A stretch of DNA of 64,000 nt from Kappaphycus alvarezii. Lineage: Eukaryota; Rhodophyta; Florideophyceae; Gigartinales; Solieriaceae. The stretch spans positions 2,976,001 to 3,040,000 of the forward strand of contig NADL03000594.1 of NCBI GenBank assembly GCA_002205965.3. Reading direction: 5' to 3'. A program made the translations under genes and the position numbers. Positions within the stretch are counted from its first letter, which is position 1; each line of letters begins with the position of its first letter. Of the stretch, positions 9,688 through 20,739 are shown piece after piece. The notes under the pieces are model-generated. The model did not search any database, was not told the origin of the DNA, and saw nothing but the letters and a program-made list of their open reading frames with translations.

Positions 9688-12600
9688 TCAGCAGCTTGAG
9701 TCTTGCGAATCTTTGTCACTCCCTTTGTTTGCATCCTCCTCCTCGTTGTCTTCGTCCCTTACCTCGCGCGTTCCCTGATCAGTTTCTTCTGAAGCCGTTC
9801 TATTCCTTCTGTCATACAAAGTGACTACAGATGCTGGGAGATCAGATTCTGGCGTCCATGCTGCTGACCGCCTTCCACTCAATTTCACTTTGAACTGACG
9901 CTGCAACTCTCCCCTGGTTAGGTCTCTTACCATCCTTTAACCTGATATTCTGTGAACCGTACGGAGGCTATCCGGGAAAACCCCATCTCGCTGCTCCTCT
10001 GTCTCTACTGCACCATTTGGTATGCGTTGCAATCCGTTCACATGTGAACGCACGATCTTACCACCAATCTCAGACTCCAAAATGCACCCAACCCTTCTTA
10101 GTTTCTCCTTTACACGATAAGGTCCAAGCCACAGTTTGATGATCTTCTTTCCTTCCTTGCTGTTAAGCTCAACCGACCATAACAGCACACGATCACCTTC
10201 CTTGTGCTGCTCCGGGTTGACATTTCGATCATACTGCCTCTTCGCCCGCTGGCGCTAAAGCTTCCCTTTACACACCAGTTGCTTGTGTAGTGCATCCAAA
10301 CTCTTGGCCAGATCTTCCGGTTCCTCTTCAAAACAGGACCTATCAACCTCACCCCAAGCCTCGAATGATTCGACACCAAACATGGCTTTGAAAGTTGTTA
10401 TACCAGTCGCAATACAAATTCCAGTGTTGTATCTCAGGCATGCTAACGCTATATGCTGGTCCTAGTCCTCTTCACCTGTCGCCACAAAACTAGCAAGGTC
10501 ACTTGCAACAGTACGATTCCACCTTTCAATTGTTCCATTAGCTTGCGGGTGAAGCGGGAAAAACTGGATCCTACCAATGCCTAGTACATCCGTCAAGTTG
10601 TTCAGAACACCACCAATAAGGTTAGGACCCCCGTCAGATCTTAAGTACTCCATGGGACCAAACACCGATACCCATTCATCTATCAGGACCGTCGCGATCG
10701 TTTCCGCTTTCTCGTCAGGTATCACCTTGGACCGTGCGTATCTTGTGAAAATATCTATCATTGCCAACAACTTAATGTGTCCACTACTTGTTCTTGGTGT
10801 CATGGTTTGAACGTGAGAAGCCACTTGCTCAAACCTTCGACGCAGGTGGGTTATCTCCATCGACGCTTATTTCCCAGGCCGTCTATCTTCTGCTACAGTA
10901 CACTGTACGCAATTCTTCACATACTCTTCAGCTTCTCGTGACATCCCTTTCCACCAGAAACGTGTAATCAAACACCCTAGCTTTTGTTGTAACCTATAGT
11001 GCCCGCTTAATCGTGCCCCATCGACGAACGCTAACACTTCACTCACTACGGACTTAGGAACTACAATCGGGAGCTCGTCTCTGTGTAAGCTGCGAAGTAT
11101 TCCTAAATCATCTACGACGAATCCGGTTTCTTGGTTCGCATATTCCTCGAGATTTCCGAACTCTTCTTCCTGAGCCGCCTTCATTTCCAATTCAGAGGAT
11201 CCAGATCCCATGCTGCTAATACGGCCTACCATCGACGTAGCATTCTCAACAATAGCAGCTACCCCTTCCGCCTCGAGTTCTTCACTTAGCTCTTCTAGCC
11301 TTTCCTTGCTGATCTCCCCGTAACAACGTTGGAAAAGCGGCTTTGGCAACGCATCTAGGCTGAGTGCGTCAGGCACAACGAAGTCAGGTCCACTACTTTC
11401 TATCCTGAAGCCGTTACCCTGTATTTCAACAACCCACCGGGCTAACTTATCCCGTGGATCCTTCAAGCTTAATAACCATTTCAACGAGAGGCGGTCAGTG
11501 ACTACGCAAAATTCTTCTCCATGCAAGTACCGTCTCCATTTGAGAAGGGCATGAACTACGGCCAAGCACTCCCTTTCAGTTGGTGCGCAGTTACGATCCG
11601 ATTTGGGCAACAAGCGGCTGGTAAAGCTGACAGGCTGCCACTTATTTTCCACATTCTGTTGCAGCAATACACCACCAAGACCGTATGCACTTGTGTCTGT
11701 CATTAAACGCTTCGGTACCCCTCGGAGAGGTGGCGACAAATCTCTGGGTTACTGAGAGCCTCCTACAACTCGCTCCAGGCACGCTGCTGCTGACCTACCC
11801 ATCTTTCCTTCCAATCTGAGATCACTAGCCTCTGCCCATGTCTTCTTTTTTTTTGAAAAGACGGTACCTTTGAGCACCCGATAGAGTGGCTCCGCTCTCT
11901 CTGCGAAGAGGTCGACAAATCGGAGAAATAGTTCGCCAAACCCAGAAACCGCATAAGCTCATCACCAGATTCCGGCTCTACAAGTGCCCGTATCTCCTCT
12001 ACGTGTTTCTCTGAGGGGCGAAGTCCTCTTTCATCGACAACATGTCCTAATATTTCAGCCTTTCGGACTCCAAATTCACATTTTAGAGCTCAAGACGGAC
12101 CCCTGCATCGTACAACAAATCCAGTTTTTCTGCCAATGACTGCAAGCGCTTGTCCTCAGTGAGCGTTCCCACACGTGAATCATCCATGGAAGCGAGTAAA
12201 TCCCTCCCCTTCCTATCTCCGAGGATGTCATTGACGATTCTTTGGAACGTTCCTGGGGAGCTTTTCAGCCCTTGTGGCAGTCGCGTATACTGTAATAGAC
12301 CGAACACAGTCCGTATTGCAGTGTATTTATTCAAATCCTCTCGGAGTTAGACCTGATAGAACACTCTCTTCAAATCGAAGACTGAAAACACTTTCTTCGT
12401 TGCGAGCCAATCTATTGTATCTCTCACGCTTTCCATTGGATACGAATCTGTGACGGTGAGGTCATTCAAACGGCGAAAATCAGACGTCACTCTTATACTT
12501 CCGTCCTTTTTCCTAACAAAAAAATTATTGGCCGCCCATGGTGACACCGCTGGTTCCAACACGCCAAGCTTCAGCAACTTTTCCATTGCCGGTATTTCAA

Positions 12601-12835
12601 CTCCTTCTTCTTTTGGTGACCGACGGCATAAGGGTTCACAAACAGGCTTCTTATTCTCCTTCAGCAGGATCTCGTGCTGTACACACTTAATACATCCGAG
12701 TCCTTTGAAAATATCTCGTCTTTCCCACAAAAGATTCATCTCGGTAGTCTGCTTCGCTGTATCATCGAAAAAAGACCTCAAATCCATAGACTGTATCGAG
12801 GCATCCACATCTGCATCCTCTATTATCGCTTTCAC
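9688..12835 (-). pseudogene. pol region of gypsy element (RT, RNase H, integrase)
   Basis: Pol remnants read on the minus strand. The reverse transcriptase lies at about 12083-12835 (FSVFDLKRVFYQV and LPQGLKSSPGTFQR regions). RNase H follows at about 11300-11739 (TDTSAYGLGGVLLQ, VTDRLSLKWLL). The integrase His-His-Cys-Cys zinc region is at about 10867-11050 (GHYRLQQK, then NCVQC). The integrase core is at about 10462-10860 (DIFTRYA, RSDGGPN, HPQANGTIERWNR), and its C-terminal domain at about 10080-10190 (GPYRVKEKLRR). The order RT-RNase H-integrase identifies Ty3/gypsy. The coding sequence is broken. Confidence 0.88.
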
Positions 12836-12952
12836 TACTTCCGAGGAGTGGCAATCCTCTCCTTCCGGGCTTATCGGGCCCTACACCTTAACACCATTAT
12901 ACAGCACCGATCCTTCATTTCTTTCCAGGTCCAAGCGTAGGACTACTGACCT

Positions 12953-14430
12953 TCAGAACCTTCTTCCTATTAGCAGTTTGTCTGGTAATGTCTTCATGAC
13001 GTTTACTTCCTCATCGAATGTCAGACCCCAAAATACAAACTTCAATCTGCCTTCCCCAACAACCTCAATTCCCTTCCCATCAGCGCCACGAGCTGTGCCC
13101 CCATTTTGGAGAAATCCTCCTCCATTGGAACACAACCAGGTGCGATCTACCCAGATAGATACAGCACCTATATCAATAGGAGCTAGGATTTCCTCACCGA
13201 AAACCGACACAGTCACAGCAACCTCATCCTCGTCTACACCCTGTCGCCAGTGCGACTCGGGACAAGCACATAATGCTTCCGGCTTGTGACCACTCGATAT
13301 GGTGGCATCAGTAATTAATTTTTCCTGGGGACCTGCGGGCCCCCTTGCCCTTCCCCCGTCTTCTGGAATTCTTCTTTCTTTTTACCGCAAAACCTAGCAA
13401 TGTTGCCCGAGCTTCTGCCAGTAATGGAATTTCACGTGGGCGAAGCGGTTGTCTCCTGCAGCATTCTGATACCCTGCACCTTCGTTCTTCTCTTCTTTCA
13501 CCTCTCTTACGGGCTCCCTGGTTGATGACGGCTGGGACATGGAAAGTCTGGAAACGGTGGTGATCACGGTGCCAAAATCACCAGATACCAAAACTGACTG
13601 ATCTTTAAAGCTCGGAGGAAGTCCAGCTTTGAAGCGGTTCAGCAGAACATCGTCCGGTATGGGGTTGGGCAGCATCAGGGATGCGGTACGCAGTCGGTCA
13701 GCATATGCTGCAACGGGTTCACGTTTATCATTCCACCGCATTCCAAAAAACTTATCCTGTAGCGCTGCCCGGTGAGCCATGTTACACAACTGTCTCTCTA
13801 ACTTACACTACAGTTCGTCTGCAGTGGCATCAACGAAATGGCATGCAAATTCTTCATATACCCGTAGCGCATCCCGATCAAAGGCATACGGCATGAGTTT
13901 CCTTTCGTTCGGATGGGGAAGTCTTTCAGTAACCTATAACAAGTTCTACGGGCATCAAAGAAAGATCCATCTCCCACCTTCTTACGACGAGAGCTATCCA
14001 GTGCCGCTTTGTAAATCTTGAAAGCAGTTTCAACTGGATAACACTCTTTCCCTACGGTGTCCCTTGAACTAATTCGACCGACTTCACTCGGTCCTTGAAC
14101 ACCGCCACAGTCGTTAATAGTGTTCACTTCACTCGAAGCCGACTGACTGACCTTTCCTGAAACTTTCAGGGTGTTCCTCAAAACCTCATTCAGATGCCTT
14201 ATCGCAGACTCCAATTCATGAGTGGAACATTTACGTTCATTTTGCATTCTATGAGCATTCGCTTTAGTGCGGTCTGCACCTGACTCATTTTGAACTTTAA
14301 TAGCTTCAGTGAGGACCTGCGGGGTATTCTAAGACCCGATTCGGTCTTCTTCACTCCCAAATACACCTTAGCCAGCTTCCGGCTGCTCAATGTCTTCAAA
14401 TGGGTTCGAACTTGTTCCCTTGCGACTCAT
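12953..14430 (-). pseudogene. gag and protease region of gypsy element
   Basis: Minus-strand sequence upstream of the reverse transcriptase. The part at about 12953-13216 ends in a segment (KLLIGRRF) like the end of an LTR-element aspartic protease. The part at about 13394-14247 has gag-like character, with a capsid-like stretch (FFGMRWNDKREPVAAYADRL) ahead of a charged region. Position between the 5' LTR (14559-15011) and RT supports gag-PR. It is broken like the rest of the element. Confidence 0.65.
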
Positions 14431-14558
14431 TTTGATGTACGATCCTCACTTACAAAATACCAAAACTAAATCTCAATATCTTTCTCTTTAATCTCGTACC
14501 TTGACAGCTCTTTGTCAAGAACCCGCCTGGTTACGCGATATAGATTAAATCAATTTAC

Positions 14559-15011
14559 TTTACAGTATACTCCAATACTGCATCCACGGAACCAAATAAC
14601 AGGGACGCACAATCCCAACAGGTAAAGACTCAGAGTTACCACCAACGCTCTCACTCTGGCGCTAGCCTTACCTAGAACAGTCATCGCTCTCGAACAGCAA
14701 ACAAACAGCTTGCTCACCACGATAACCTAGTCGTAGACGGAAACACTTTACTCTCAAGATACATATCCCTTTTCCTCTCGCTGTGAGTGTCTACATTGTC
14801 CTACTTATACAAGAGCATTCGTTCTCATATGCTGCCTGTGCATGCAGCTTTGGCGCCCCTTTGGGAACTCCGAATTGCATTTGTCAGCCATCCTTGGCTT
14901 CCGACGTCAAACTTCATAAATTCGATCCGCGTCCACATTGTACGGTCGTGAATCTAGTGCAATGACTGTCAGCATTGTTACACGTTGCCACCTAGACTAC
15001 CATCTGCCACA
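14559..15011 (-). repeat. 5' LTR of the gypsy element
   Basis: About 453 bp, a direct copy of 9134-9614. It runs from TTTACAGTATACTCC to TGCCACA on the plus strand. Because the element is on the minus strand, this right-hand copy is the promoter-bearing 5' LTR. The sequence just inside it (about 14500-14558) shows no primer-binding site that I can match to a particular tRNA. Confidence 0.88.
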
Positions 15012-15025
15012 GTACTCTACAGACG

Positions 15026-15071
15026 CTATCTTCCCTGGAAGCCGCCCCTATCACAATACCCCCGAAGGCGT
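15026..15071. repeat. Inverted repeat, left arm (partner 18553-18600)
   Basis: A stretch of about 46 bp containing GGAAGCCGCCCCTATCACAA whose reverse complement recurs, with a few differences, at 18553-18600. The two arms bracket the Tc1-type transposon and the minus-strand part of the older gypsy element. Whether the arms are the ends of another element or traces of a rearrangement is not settled. Confidence 0.8.
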
Positions 15072-15226
15072 TCCTGACTGATGTCATAACGACACCCCAC
15101 TGATTTGCTGATATTTGCTACTTCCAAACAGTTACTTAAAAAACAGTTTCCACCATTGAAATTTTTGCATCAAATAACGTTGAGATGATGACCTTTAAAC
15201 TGTGAATTACACGTGGCATCAGTGTA

Positions 15227-15280
15227 GTACTTTAGAAACATAAAGAGGGGGTGACTGATGCCATACGACATGCACCCTTA
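15227..15280 (+). repeat. Left terminal inverted repeat of Tc1-type element
   Basis: Starts GTACTTTAG just after TA and contains GGGTGACTGATGCCATACGA. It matches the reverse complement of 16421-16469, with a few base differences and about 5 bp length difference. Confidence 0.85.
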
Positions 15281-15385
15281 ATCATTAAACAACAAGCGGT
15301 TAGAGCGTAACAGAACGCTCCATTCACTTTCTCCAAAGCTCTAGAGACCCAAAGAGAGGGACAAAAGCAACTCGGTCTATCAACG

Positions 15386-16203
15386 ATGCCAAAGGGGACG
15401 CAGTTCAGCTTGGAAGAGAGGGCCCAAAAATTCGAGTTTGAATGAAGCCGCTTTATCAATTCAGGCAGTTGCAAGGCAGATTAGTCGATCGAGAGCGGTT
15501 GTTTCATCACTTTTAAAGAGTACCGCAACCTATGGAACCAAAGAATGTGGACCTAATCGGAAAAAAATGAATGCACGGGACGAACGAAGATTGCTTAGGG
15601 CAGCAAGTAACTCAACAAAAAGCTCAAGGACGCTATGACATGAACTCAATCTTCCCATCTCTGCAAGCCGAACGAGAGCATGTCTAAATGGTTCAGGGGT
15701 TCCGCAGTATAAAAAAATAAAACGGCAGCCTCCGCTTCAGCAGAGACACAGTGATACTCGAATAAAATTCGCAAGAAACCATTCAAGCGAGAGTGCGAGC
15801 TGGTGGGGCAAGGCCGTTTGGAGTGATGAAAAAAGATTCAACTGTGATGGGACAAACGGAATTAAGTGCTATTGACACGATTTGAGGCGCGAGGAAATAA
15901 TTTTGTCTTAACGTTAGCATGGGGGGGAACGGTGTGATAGTTTGGGCAGCATTTTGCGCGCATTGAAAGACAAAATTAGTGAAGGTTACTGTAAGGTTAA
16001 ATGAAGGGTAGTATGTGAAGATTCTGGAGAAGGAATTGCTAGACTCGGCTGATGAAGAACTGCCAGTTGGATGGGTATTCCAGCAGGATATTGCTCCTTC
16101 GCACGCGTTAAAAGTAGCTGAGAAGTGGTTCAAAGTTCAAAGAATATCTGTGCTAGAGTGGCAAGCTCGCTCTCCAGATCTTAAATCGCTATATAACCTT
16201 TGA
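15386..16203 (+). pseudogene. Tc1-type transposase, broken
   Basis: Starts MPKGTQFSLEERAQ at 15386 and then shifts frame. The next frame (15438-15638) carries the helix-turn-helix region (ALSIQAVARQISRSRAVVSS). A later frame gives VWSDEKRFNCDG near 15821, the first catalytic Asp. The frame at 16015-16203 gives FQQDIAPSH, the second catalytic Asp, and WQARSPDLKSLYNL, which matches the family's W-P-x-x-S-P-D-L-N-P-I-E-N-L motif except that the catalytic Glu is replaced by Tyr. Several frame changes and stops make it non-functional. The helix-turn-helix and DDE order and spacing fit Tc1/mariner. Confidence 0.85.
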
Positions 16204-16420
16204 GACATAAGCGCTAGGGCCGTTTCTGACAACTCCAGGCAATGTTCTACGCCTCGGTAACTAATGGATTGCATCACTGATTATTGGAGCAAAATTGACC
16301 CGGGCAGTGTCCAAAGGCTGGTGAATGCAATGCAAAATCGCTGTATTGAAGTCATTGCGATGCAGGTCGGAATTAAAGATTAATAGTTGCGTTTAAAGAT
16401 TTAGTTCTACCCAATAAAGC

Positions 16421-16469
16421 GTAAGGTGTCGTATGGCATCAATCACCCCTATTTTTAGGAATTAAGTAC
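16421..16469 (-). repeat. Right terminal inverted repeat of Tc1-type element
   Basis: Inverted partner of 15227-15280. It ends AATTAAGTAC immediately before the flanking TA at 16470-16471. Confidence 0.85.
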
Positions 16470-16613
16470 TATTTCTCACCGCGTCACCTGGTTTTCTATC
16501 TTTGCATGTTTCTTTATATTAAAAGGTCGTAAGGATCGATGTCCACTATTAATTTTGAACAAACTTCAAGAGAAACCTTGTAAAACTGAAGATTCTGGGT
16601 TTTTCGTATGGCA

Positions 16614-18540
16614 TCAGTTAGGAGTGCTTATTTTCAACTTCAATTCAGCTGCGGCGATAGCTTGGAGTAAGTTTCTCTCCGTGTCAGATGAGAAGCTCAC
16701 CACGTCTTCAACATATACATGTGCGAAGGGTATGGCGCGGATTACTTTGTCTATCATTCGCTGAAAAGTTGAAGGGACATTCATGAGGCCGAAGGACATG
16801 ACTTCAAATTTGAATGTTCCATACCGTCACACGAAAGTCGTCATTTCCTTGCAGTCCCCCCTCATTCGAATCTGCCAGTACCCGCGAAAAGATCTAGTTT
16901 ACTGAAGACCGCGCCGCCCTAAAACTCGTCAAATATTTCCTCTATCTTCAGTAATGACCACCTGTCAGTCTCCATCTTAAGGTTCAAGGTCCCGTAGTCC
17001 ACAAAAAAGCGCGGGCGACCATCCTTTTTCTGCTTAATAAACAGGAAGTGACCAAGCAGAGGCAACAGGAGTTATGATTTATGCCTTCTACATGATTTCG
17101 AACTATCTCATTTTGTTTTGAGGCCATTTTGCGGGCCCGGTGGTAGATAGGATTCGGGTCGTACAACTCAAATTATTGCTTAATGAGCATTGAAGCGGGG
17201 CGAAGTTCGTTTATCTTCCAAGCGACGACTCCGATTTCTCGCAAAGATCGGTTTTTATCGGATTTTACCAGGAAGGTGCACCAATCGTAATCTAAGAGCA
17301 CCACGTAGTTCTTCTGTTTGTTCCCCATCTAAATCGAGAGAAACTTAAAGCCATGATGGTCCATGCGTCTACGACAGCCCAAACACCATCCGTTCGACTC
17401 CCCCTCGCCTTCACATGAATCTTCCGGTTTAACATATGGACGTCAGAAATCACACAAGCATGTGTTCAGTCTGTCGATCCGCTCTCACGAAACATCTTCC
17501 TCAAGAACACTGCCCGCGAGTTCGAACTGGACCCTACCACGGAGTCGCAAGCTCTCCCCAGGGGGGGGGGTTTTATGGACGATTCATGAGGTACCTGTTC
17601 CGATTTATCGGGTTTTCTCAATGTATTATATTCATCTCTTGTTTCGTCCACCACAGCCAGTACCAAATCGTCTTCCGAGTCAGAGGTACCTGTAAAAGGA
17701 TTTGTCTCTGAAGTAAAATCCTCACTAAATGTCACTTATCAATGTCACTCCGCAATCTTTCTTTCGGAAGCCTGGAAGTCGGGCCGGAGTGGCACAATGG
17801 ACTCCTATCCATAAGTACAATGACGACTGAATCCGTATCGTAGTCCATTAGTGCTTTGAGCGCTTTTAGGGCAGGCAGACCAATGATAATGTCGAAAGGG
17901 GTATTGTTCACCACCAAGTACTCAAGCTGTATGGTGAGGTCCTCGAAGGACGTGGGAACGCGAGAGACGGAACCACAGCAGTCCGTAATTATACCGTTGG
18001 CAACTATATTTGTCCTATTCATGTCCTCTGGTTTTAGGCAAAGCCGCTGTCATAATTGTTTGGACACGAAATCTGGAACAGCTCCGAAATCCAGCAAAGC
18101 AAATTCCACACCTCTGTGTCGAACACGCGTAACTTAGCAAGTCGTAGGAGTCTGTCCGGCCCCCCCAGACTTTATTTGCTCCACCTATGTAATTATGGTT
18201 GCTTTAGAACCTGATGAATTCCCGAGGAGACTGCGGATAACTTTCTTTGCTTTGTTTGCTTCCCTTCTTAGCAGTTGTACAAACGTCAGTCCACTATTAG
18301 CACTTGAGAGCTCTGTGAGTATGTCATAACGACTGACGTATTCCTGTAGCAGACGGGCCGCCGCTTTCTTTGACATGATAGCTGGCTTTGACTTTCTGCG
18401 AGCGTGAGGTTGTTGTTTGACTACTTTAACAAATGGGGAATGTAGAGGACGGTTAAGTGACCACAGAATTGGGATTCCAGGTCTATCATCTTCTCGACCT
18501 GTTACCGTCAACAATAAAAGAGCTGTACTGTACAGTATAA
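16614..18540 (-). mobile_element. Second Ty3/gypsy element, part on minus strand, broken
   Basis: Minus-strand remnants of protease and the first part of reverse transcriptase. A region at about 17732-18022 contains DIIIGLPALKALKALMDYD, like an LTR-element protease flap and C-terminal part. The segment at 16614-16799 (MSFGLMNVPSTFQRMI, YVEDVVSFS) is the reverse transcriptase around its active site. A lysine/arginine-rich frame lies at 18185-18514. No LTR could be identified. Its remaining pol domains lie on the plus strand beginning near 18640. It is a fossil, more decayed than the element at 9134-15011, with many interruptions. Confidence 0.75.
18526..18537. repeat. TACTGTACAGTA palindrome
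   Basis: Exact copy of the 12-bp palindrome also at 2923, 9131 and 26959. It lies at the edge of the minus-strand gypsy remnant and just left of the inverted-repeat arm 18553-18600. More TACTG-like sequence (TACTGTAATGTACAGTA) follows at about 18611-18627. Confidence 0.8.
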
Positions 18541-18552
18541 TACATATGCCCA

Positions 18553-18600
18553 GACGCCTTCGGGGGGATTTGTGATAGGAGCGGCTTCCAAGGAAGCTAG
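18553..18600. repeat. Inverted repeat, right arm (partner 15026-15071)
   Basis: About 48 bp starting ACGCCTTCGG and containing GAGCGGCTTCCAAGGAAG, complementary to the left arm with a few mismatches. It sits exactly between the oppositely oriented coding parts of the second gypsy element. Confidence 0.8.
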
Positions 18601-18639
18601 GAGCTTACATTACTGTAATGTACAGTATTACTTTACTGT

Positions 18640-20530
18640 ACAAGTTGAAAACAAGTAAGTGCAGCTTTTCCATGCGGCCCGTAGCCTTACCTGGCCACGT
18701 AAAAGATGCAACCGGTGTCCGTGTGAGCGGCGATAACATTAAAGCCATAGAAGAAGGGCCTTTTCCTAGGTCAAAGATAGAGCTTCCAAGTTTCACTCGA
18801 ATGGATGGATACTATAGACGATTCATCAAAGGCTTCGCGGAAATTTGCGCAGTCCCGAACGCCGGAACTTCGGGAAACAGGTAATTTGAGTGGAAAAAGG
18901 ATACGAAATCAGCATTCAAATGCCGAAAGAAGAAATTTACGTCACCGCTCGTTCTTGCATACCCAGATTTCTCTGCATCTTTTTCGTGGAGACTGACGCA
19001 CCTGAAGTAGCCATTGGAGCTGTTTTGACACGGAAAAGAAAGATGGGAAGCTTCACCCCGTCCATTACGTCAACCGCACGATAAAATAGTCTGAAAGAAA
19101 TTTCAGTAAAGCCAGAGGGAGTTTTTTACCGTAATAATGGCCCTACGCAAGTTTCTCGTCTACTTACTATCTTTTCAGCCCTTTCGGTTGATAACTGACC
19201 ATCAGGCTCTGCGAAGCGCGTTACGGAAAAAGGAAATACACGGAAGATTGTCTCGTTGGTTTTTCTTCTCGCCGAATATTAGTTCCCACTAGAATACACG
19301 GCGGTGACGGAGAATGCTCCCGCTGACTATCTCTCTCGTTTTTCCCCGCCCGAGGTGCCTGGTCCTGTATCTGACGAAGGGGTCTTGGCACAATCGAAAA
19401 GTCCGCGATAGAGAAACCAAATCGAGAGTAGTTTCTACGAGATCTGATTAGCTACCTTAGTAGATTCGAAATCAATGAGATGAATAGGGATTTTAGGAAC
19501 CCTATCAAGAGAAATGCTAGGAATTTCTTGATATGGAAAGGACAACTGTTTCGTCTAACAGCTACGGGCCTCAGGGCCATACCAAGTATTTCGACACGCT
19601 CCAGAATACTACGCATGTTCCATGACGTCAAAGAGTATTGAGACTTACGGAAAACCAAGCAGTTGCAACTAGACCGGCATTGGTGGCCTCAAGTCCACTA
19701 TGATATCTGCTAATTCGTGAGGAGTAGCGAAGGATGCCAGAAGATGAAACCACTGGCACTCTATAGAAAATCCCTCCACGTGCCCCTGAAGAATATCTGC
19801 GCGACATATTCCATAGACTTTGCTGGTCCTTTACCCGCTAAAACAGAGTCTAGGGACAAGTAAATCTTGATCGCCATAGAGCATCTGACAGTATGGCTGT
19901 TTTCCATTCCCACCTAGTCTACCACGGCACAAGTGGTTATTGAGTTTATGAGTAGGAGATAGTGGTGATATTCGGGCCACCAGTACTAATAATTTCGGAA
20001 AACTCCAACTGCTTTACAGCTGGGGCTCTCGTCGAGTTCATGAGGAACAATGGAGTATCCTGGCATACAGTGTTAGCGTATGCCCCGATGTCGAACGGAA
20101 GGGCTGAGATAATGGTTCGAACAATAAAACACAAAGTCAAAAAGATACTGATACAGCAAAAAGTTTCATGGAAAGATGTACTCCCAAAGCTTTTGTTGGA
20201 TATCTACACCGCCAACTTTCGAGTGGGCTTTCACCGTTCGAAGTAATGTTTAGTGTCCCTCGTCGTCTCGCCCACACGGACAACTCATCTCTATTGATGC
20301 AATCTACACATTACCACAGGTTACAAGAACTGTATGGCGAAGGTGTGATGGAACAGTTACGATGCCACCAGAACGCGGAATACGAAGGCACCAAGAATTA
20401 CGAAGTTGGTGACTGGGTTTTGGTAGCCCATGGACGATCACTAAAAACTATTGTCAATTGGCCTGCGGTTTTCTCGCTGTATTATGGCCCATGCCGCATC
20501 ATGCCACATCATTAATGCGAAACATCCTCG
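18640..20530 (+). mobile_element. Second Ty3/gypsy element, part on plus strand, broken
   Basis: Plus-strand remnants of the end of reverse transcriptase (DGYYRRFIKGF near 18810), RNase H (DAPEVAIGAVLTRK near 19000, ITDHQALRSALRKK near 19200), the integrase core (APMSNGRAEIMVRTI within 19962-20246) and integrase C-terminal sequence (to about 20515). The order is that of Ty3/gypsy. No 3' LTR was recognised, although a purine-rich tract follows at about 20670. Together with 16614-18540 this represents one older element or two pieces of the same family. It is broken in many places. Confidence 0.75.
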
Positions 20531-20669
20531 TTATGAGTTAGCTTCACTTCATGTCCGCCAAACAAGGCGTCCCATTCATGGCGGCTGGTTGCGGCTTTAC
20601 ACCAGGCGACCCAAGCATCTTTGTTAAGATCTGTTCGCGACTTATTTCTGCTTTTACGCTTAAGGCAAA

Positions 20670-20735
20670 GAAATTGAAAAAACAAAAAAGGAGAGAAAAA
20701 GAGGAAAAGAAAGAAAAAGAAATAAAAGATGATGT
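20670..20735. repeat. Polypurine low-complexity tract
   Basis: A run of about 65 bases that is almost all A and G on the plus strand (AAAAAGGAGAGAAAAAGAGG-type). A similar A-rich purine tract occurs at about 21536-21615. They lie downstream of the plus-strand gypsy remnant; a polypurine tract precedes the 3' LTR in such elements, but this one is longer than usual and no LTR follows. Confidence 0.7.
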
Positions 20736-20739
20736 ATAA

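Larger units (their letters stand above)
9134..15011 (-). mobile_element. Ty3/gypsy LTR retroelement, broken, about 5.9 kb
   Basis: Bounded by two direct long terminal repeats (9134-9614 and 14559-15011) with gag and pol sequence between them on the minus strand. The domain order is gag, protease, reverse transcriptase, RNase H, then integrase, which is the Ty3/gypsy order. A 4-bp GTAC lies outside each LTR and may be the target duplication, though the left flank is itself a GTACT repeat, so this is weak. The coding region is broken, with roughly ten interruptions, so it is a fossil. The two LTRs differ by eye at roughly fifteen positions over about 440 alignable bases, which suggests a comparatively young insertion. 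Confidence 0.9.
15227..16469 (+). mobile_element. Tc1/mariner-type DNA transposon, 1243 bp
   Basis: Terminal inverted repeats of about 50 bp (15227-15280 and 16421-16469) begin GTACTT and share GATGCCATACGACA. The element is flanked by TA on both sides (15225-15226 and 16470-16471), the standard Tc1/mariner target. The interior encodes a broken Tc1-type transposase on the plus strand. Length, terminal repeats and TA flanks are all normal for the family. The inverted repeats differ by several substitutions and small indels, so it is not a very recent copy. Confidence 0.88.
15073..16622. repeat. Possible outer terminal-repeat pair around the Tc1-type element
   Basis: CCTGACTGATGTCATAACGA at 15073-15092 and, inverted, a match to CCTAACTGATGCCATACGA at 16604-16622. 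Both resemble the inner part of the Tc1-type terminal repeats (GACTGATGCCATACGACA). They could be the ends of a related, older element or MITE into which the complete Tc1-type copy inserted. No TA target duplication is seen at these outer sites, so the call is tentative. Confidence 0.3.

Noticed and set aside
9130-15016. A firm 5-bp target-site duplication for the gypsy element
   Set aside because: GTAC flanks both ends, but the left flank is a GTACT repeat, so the match may be coincidental; recorded only as possible.
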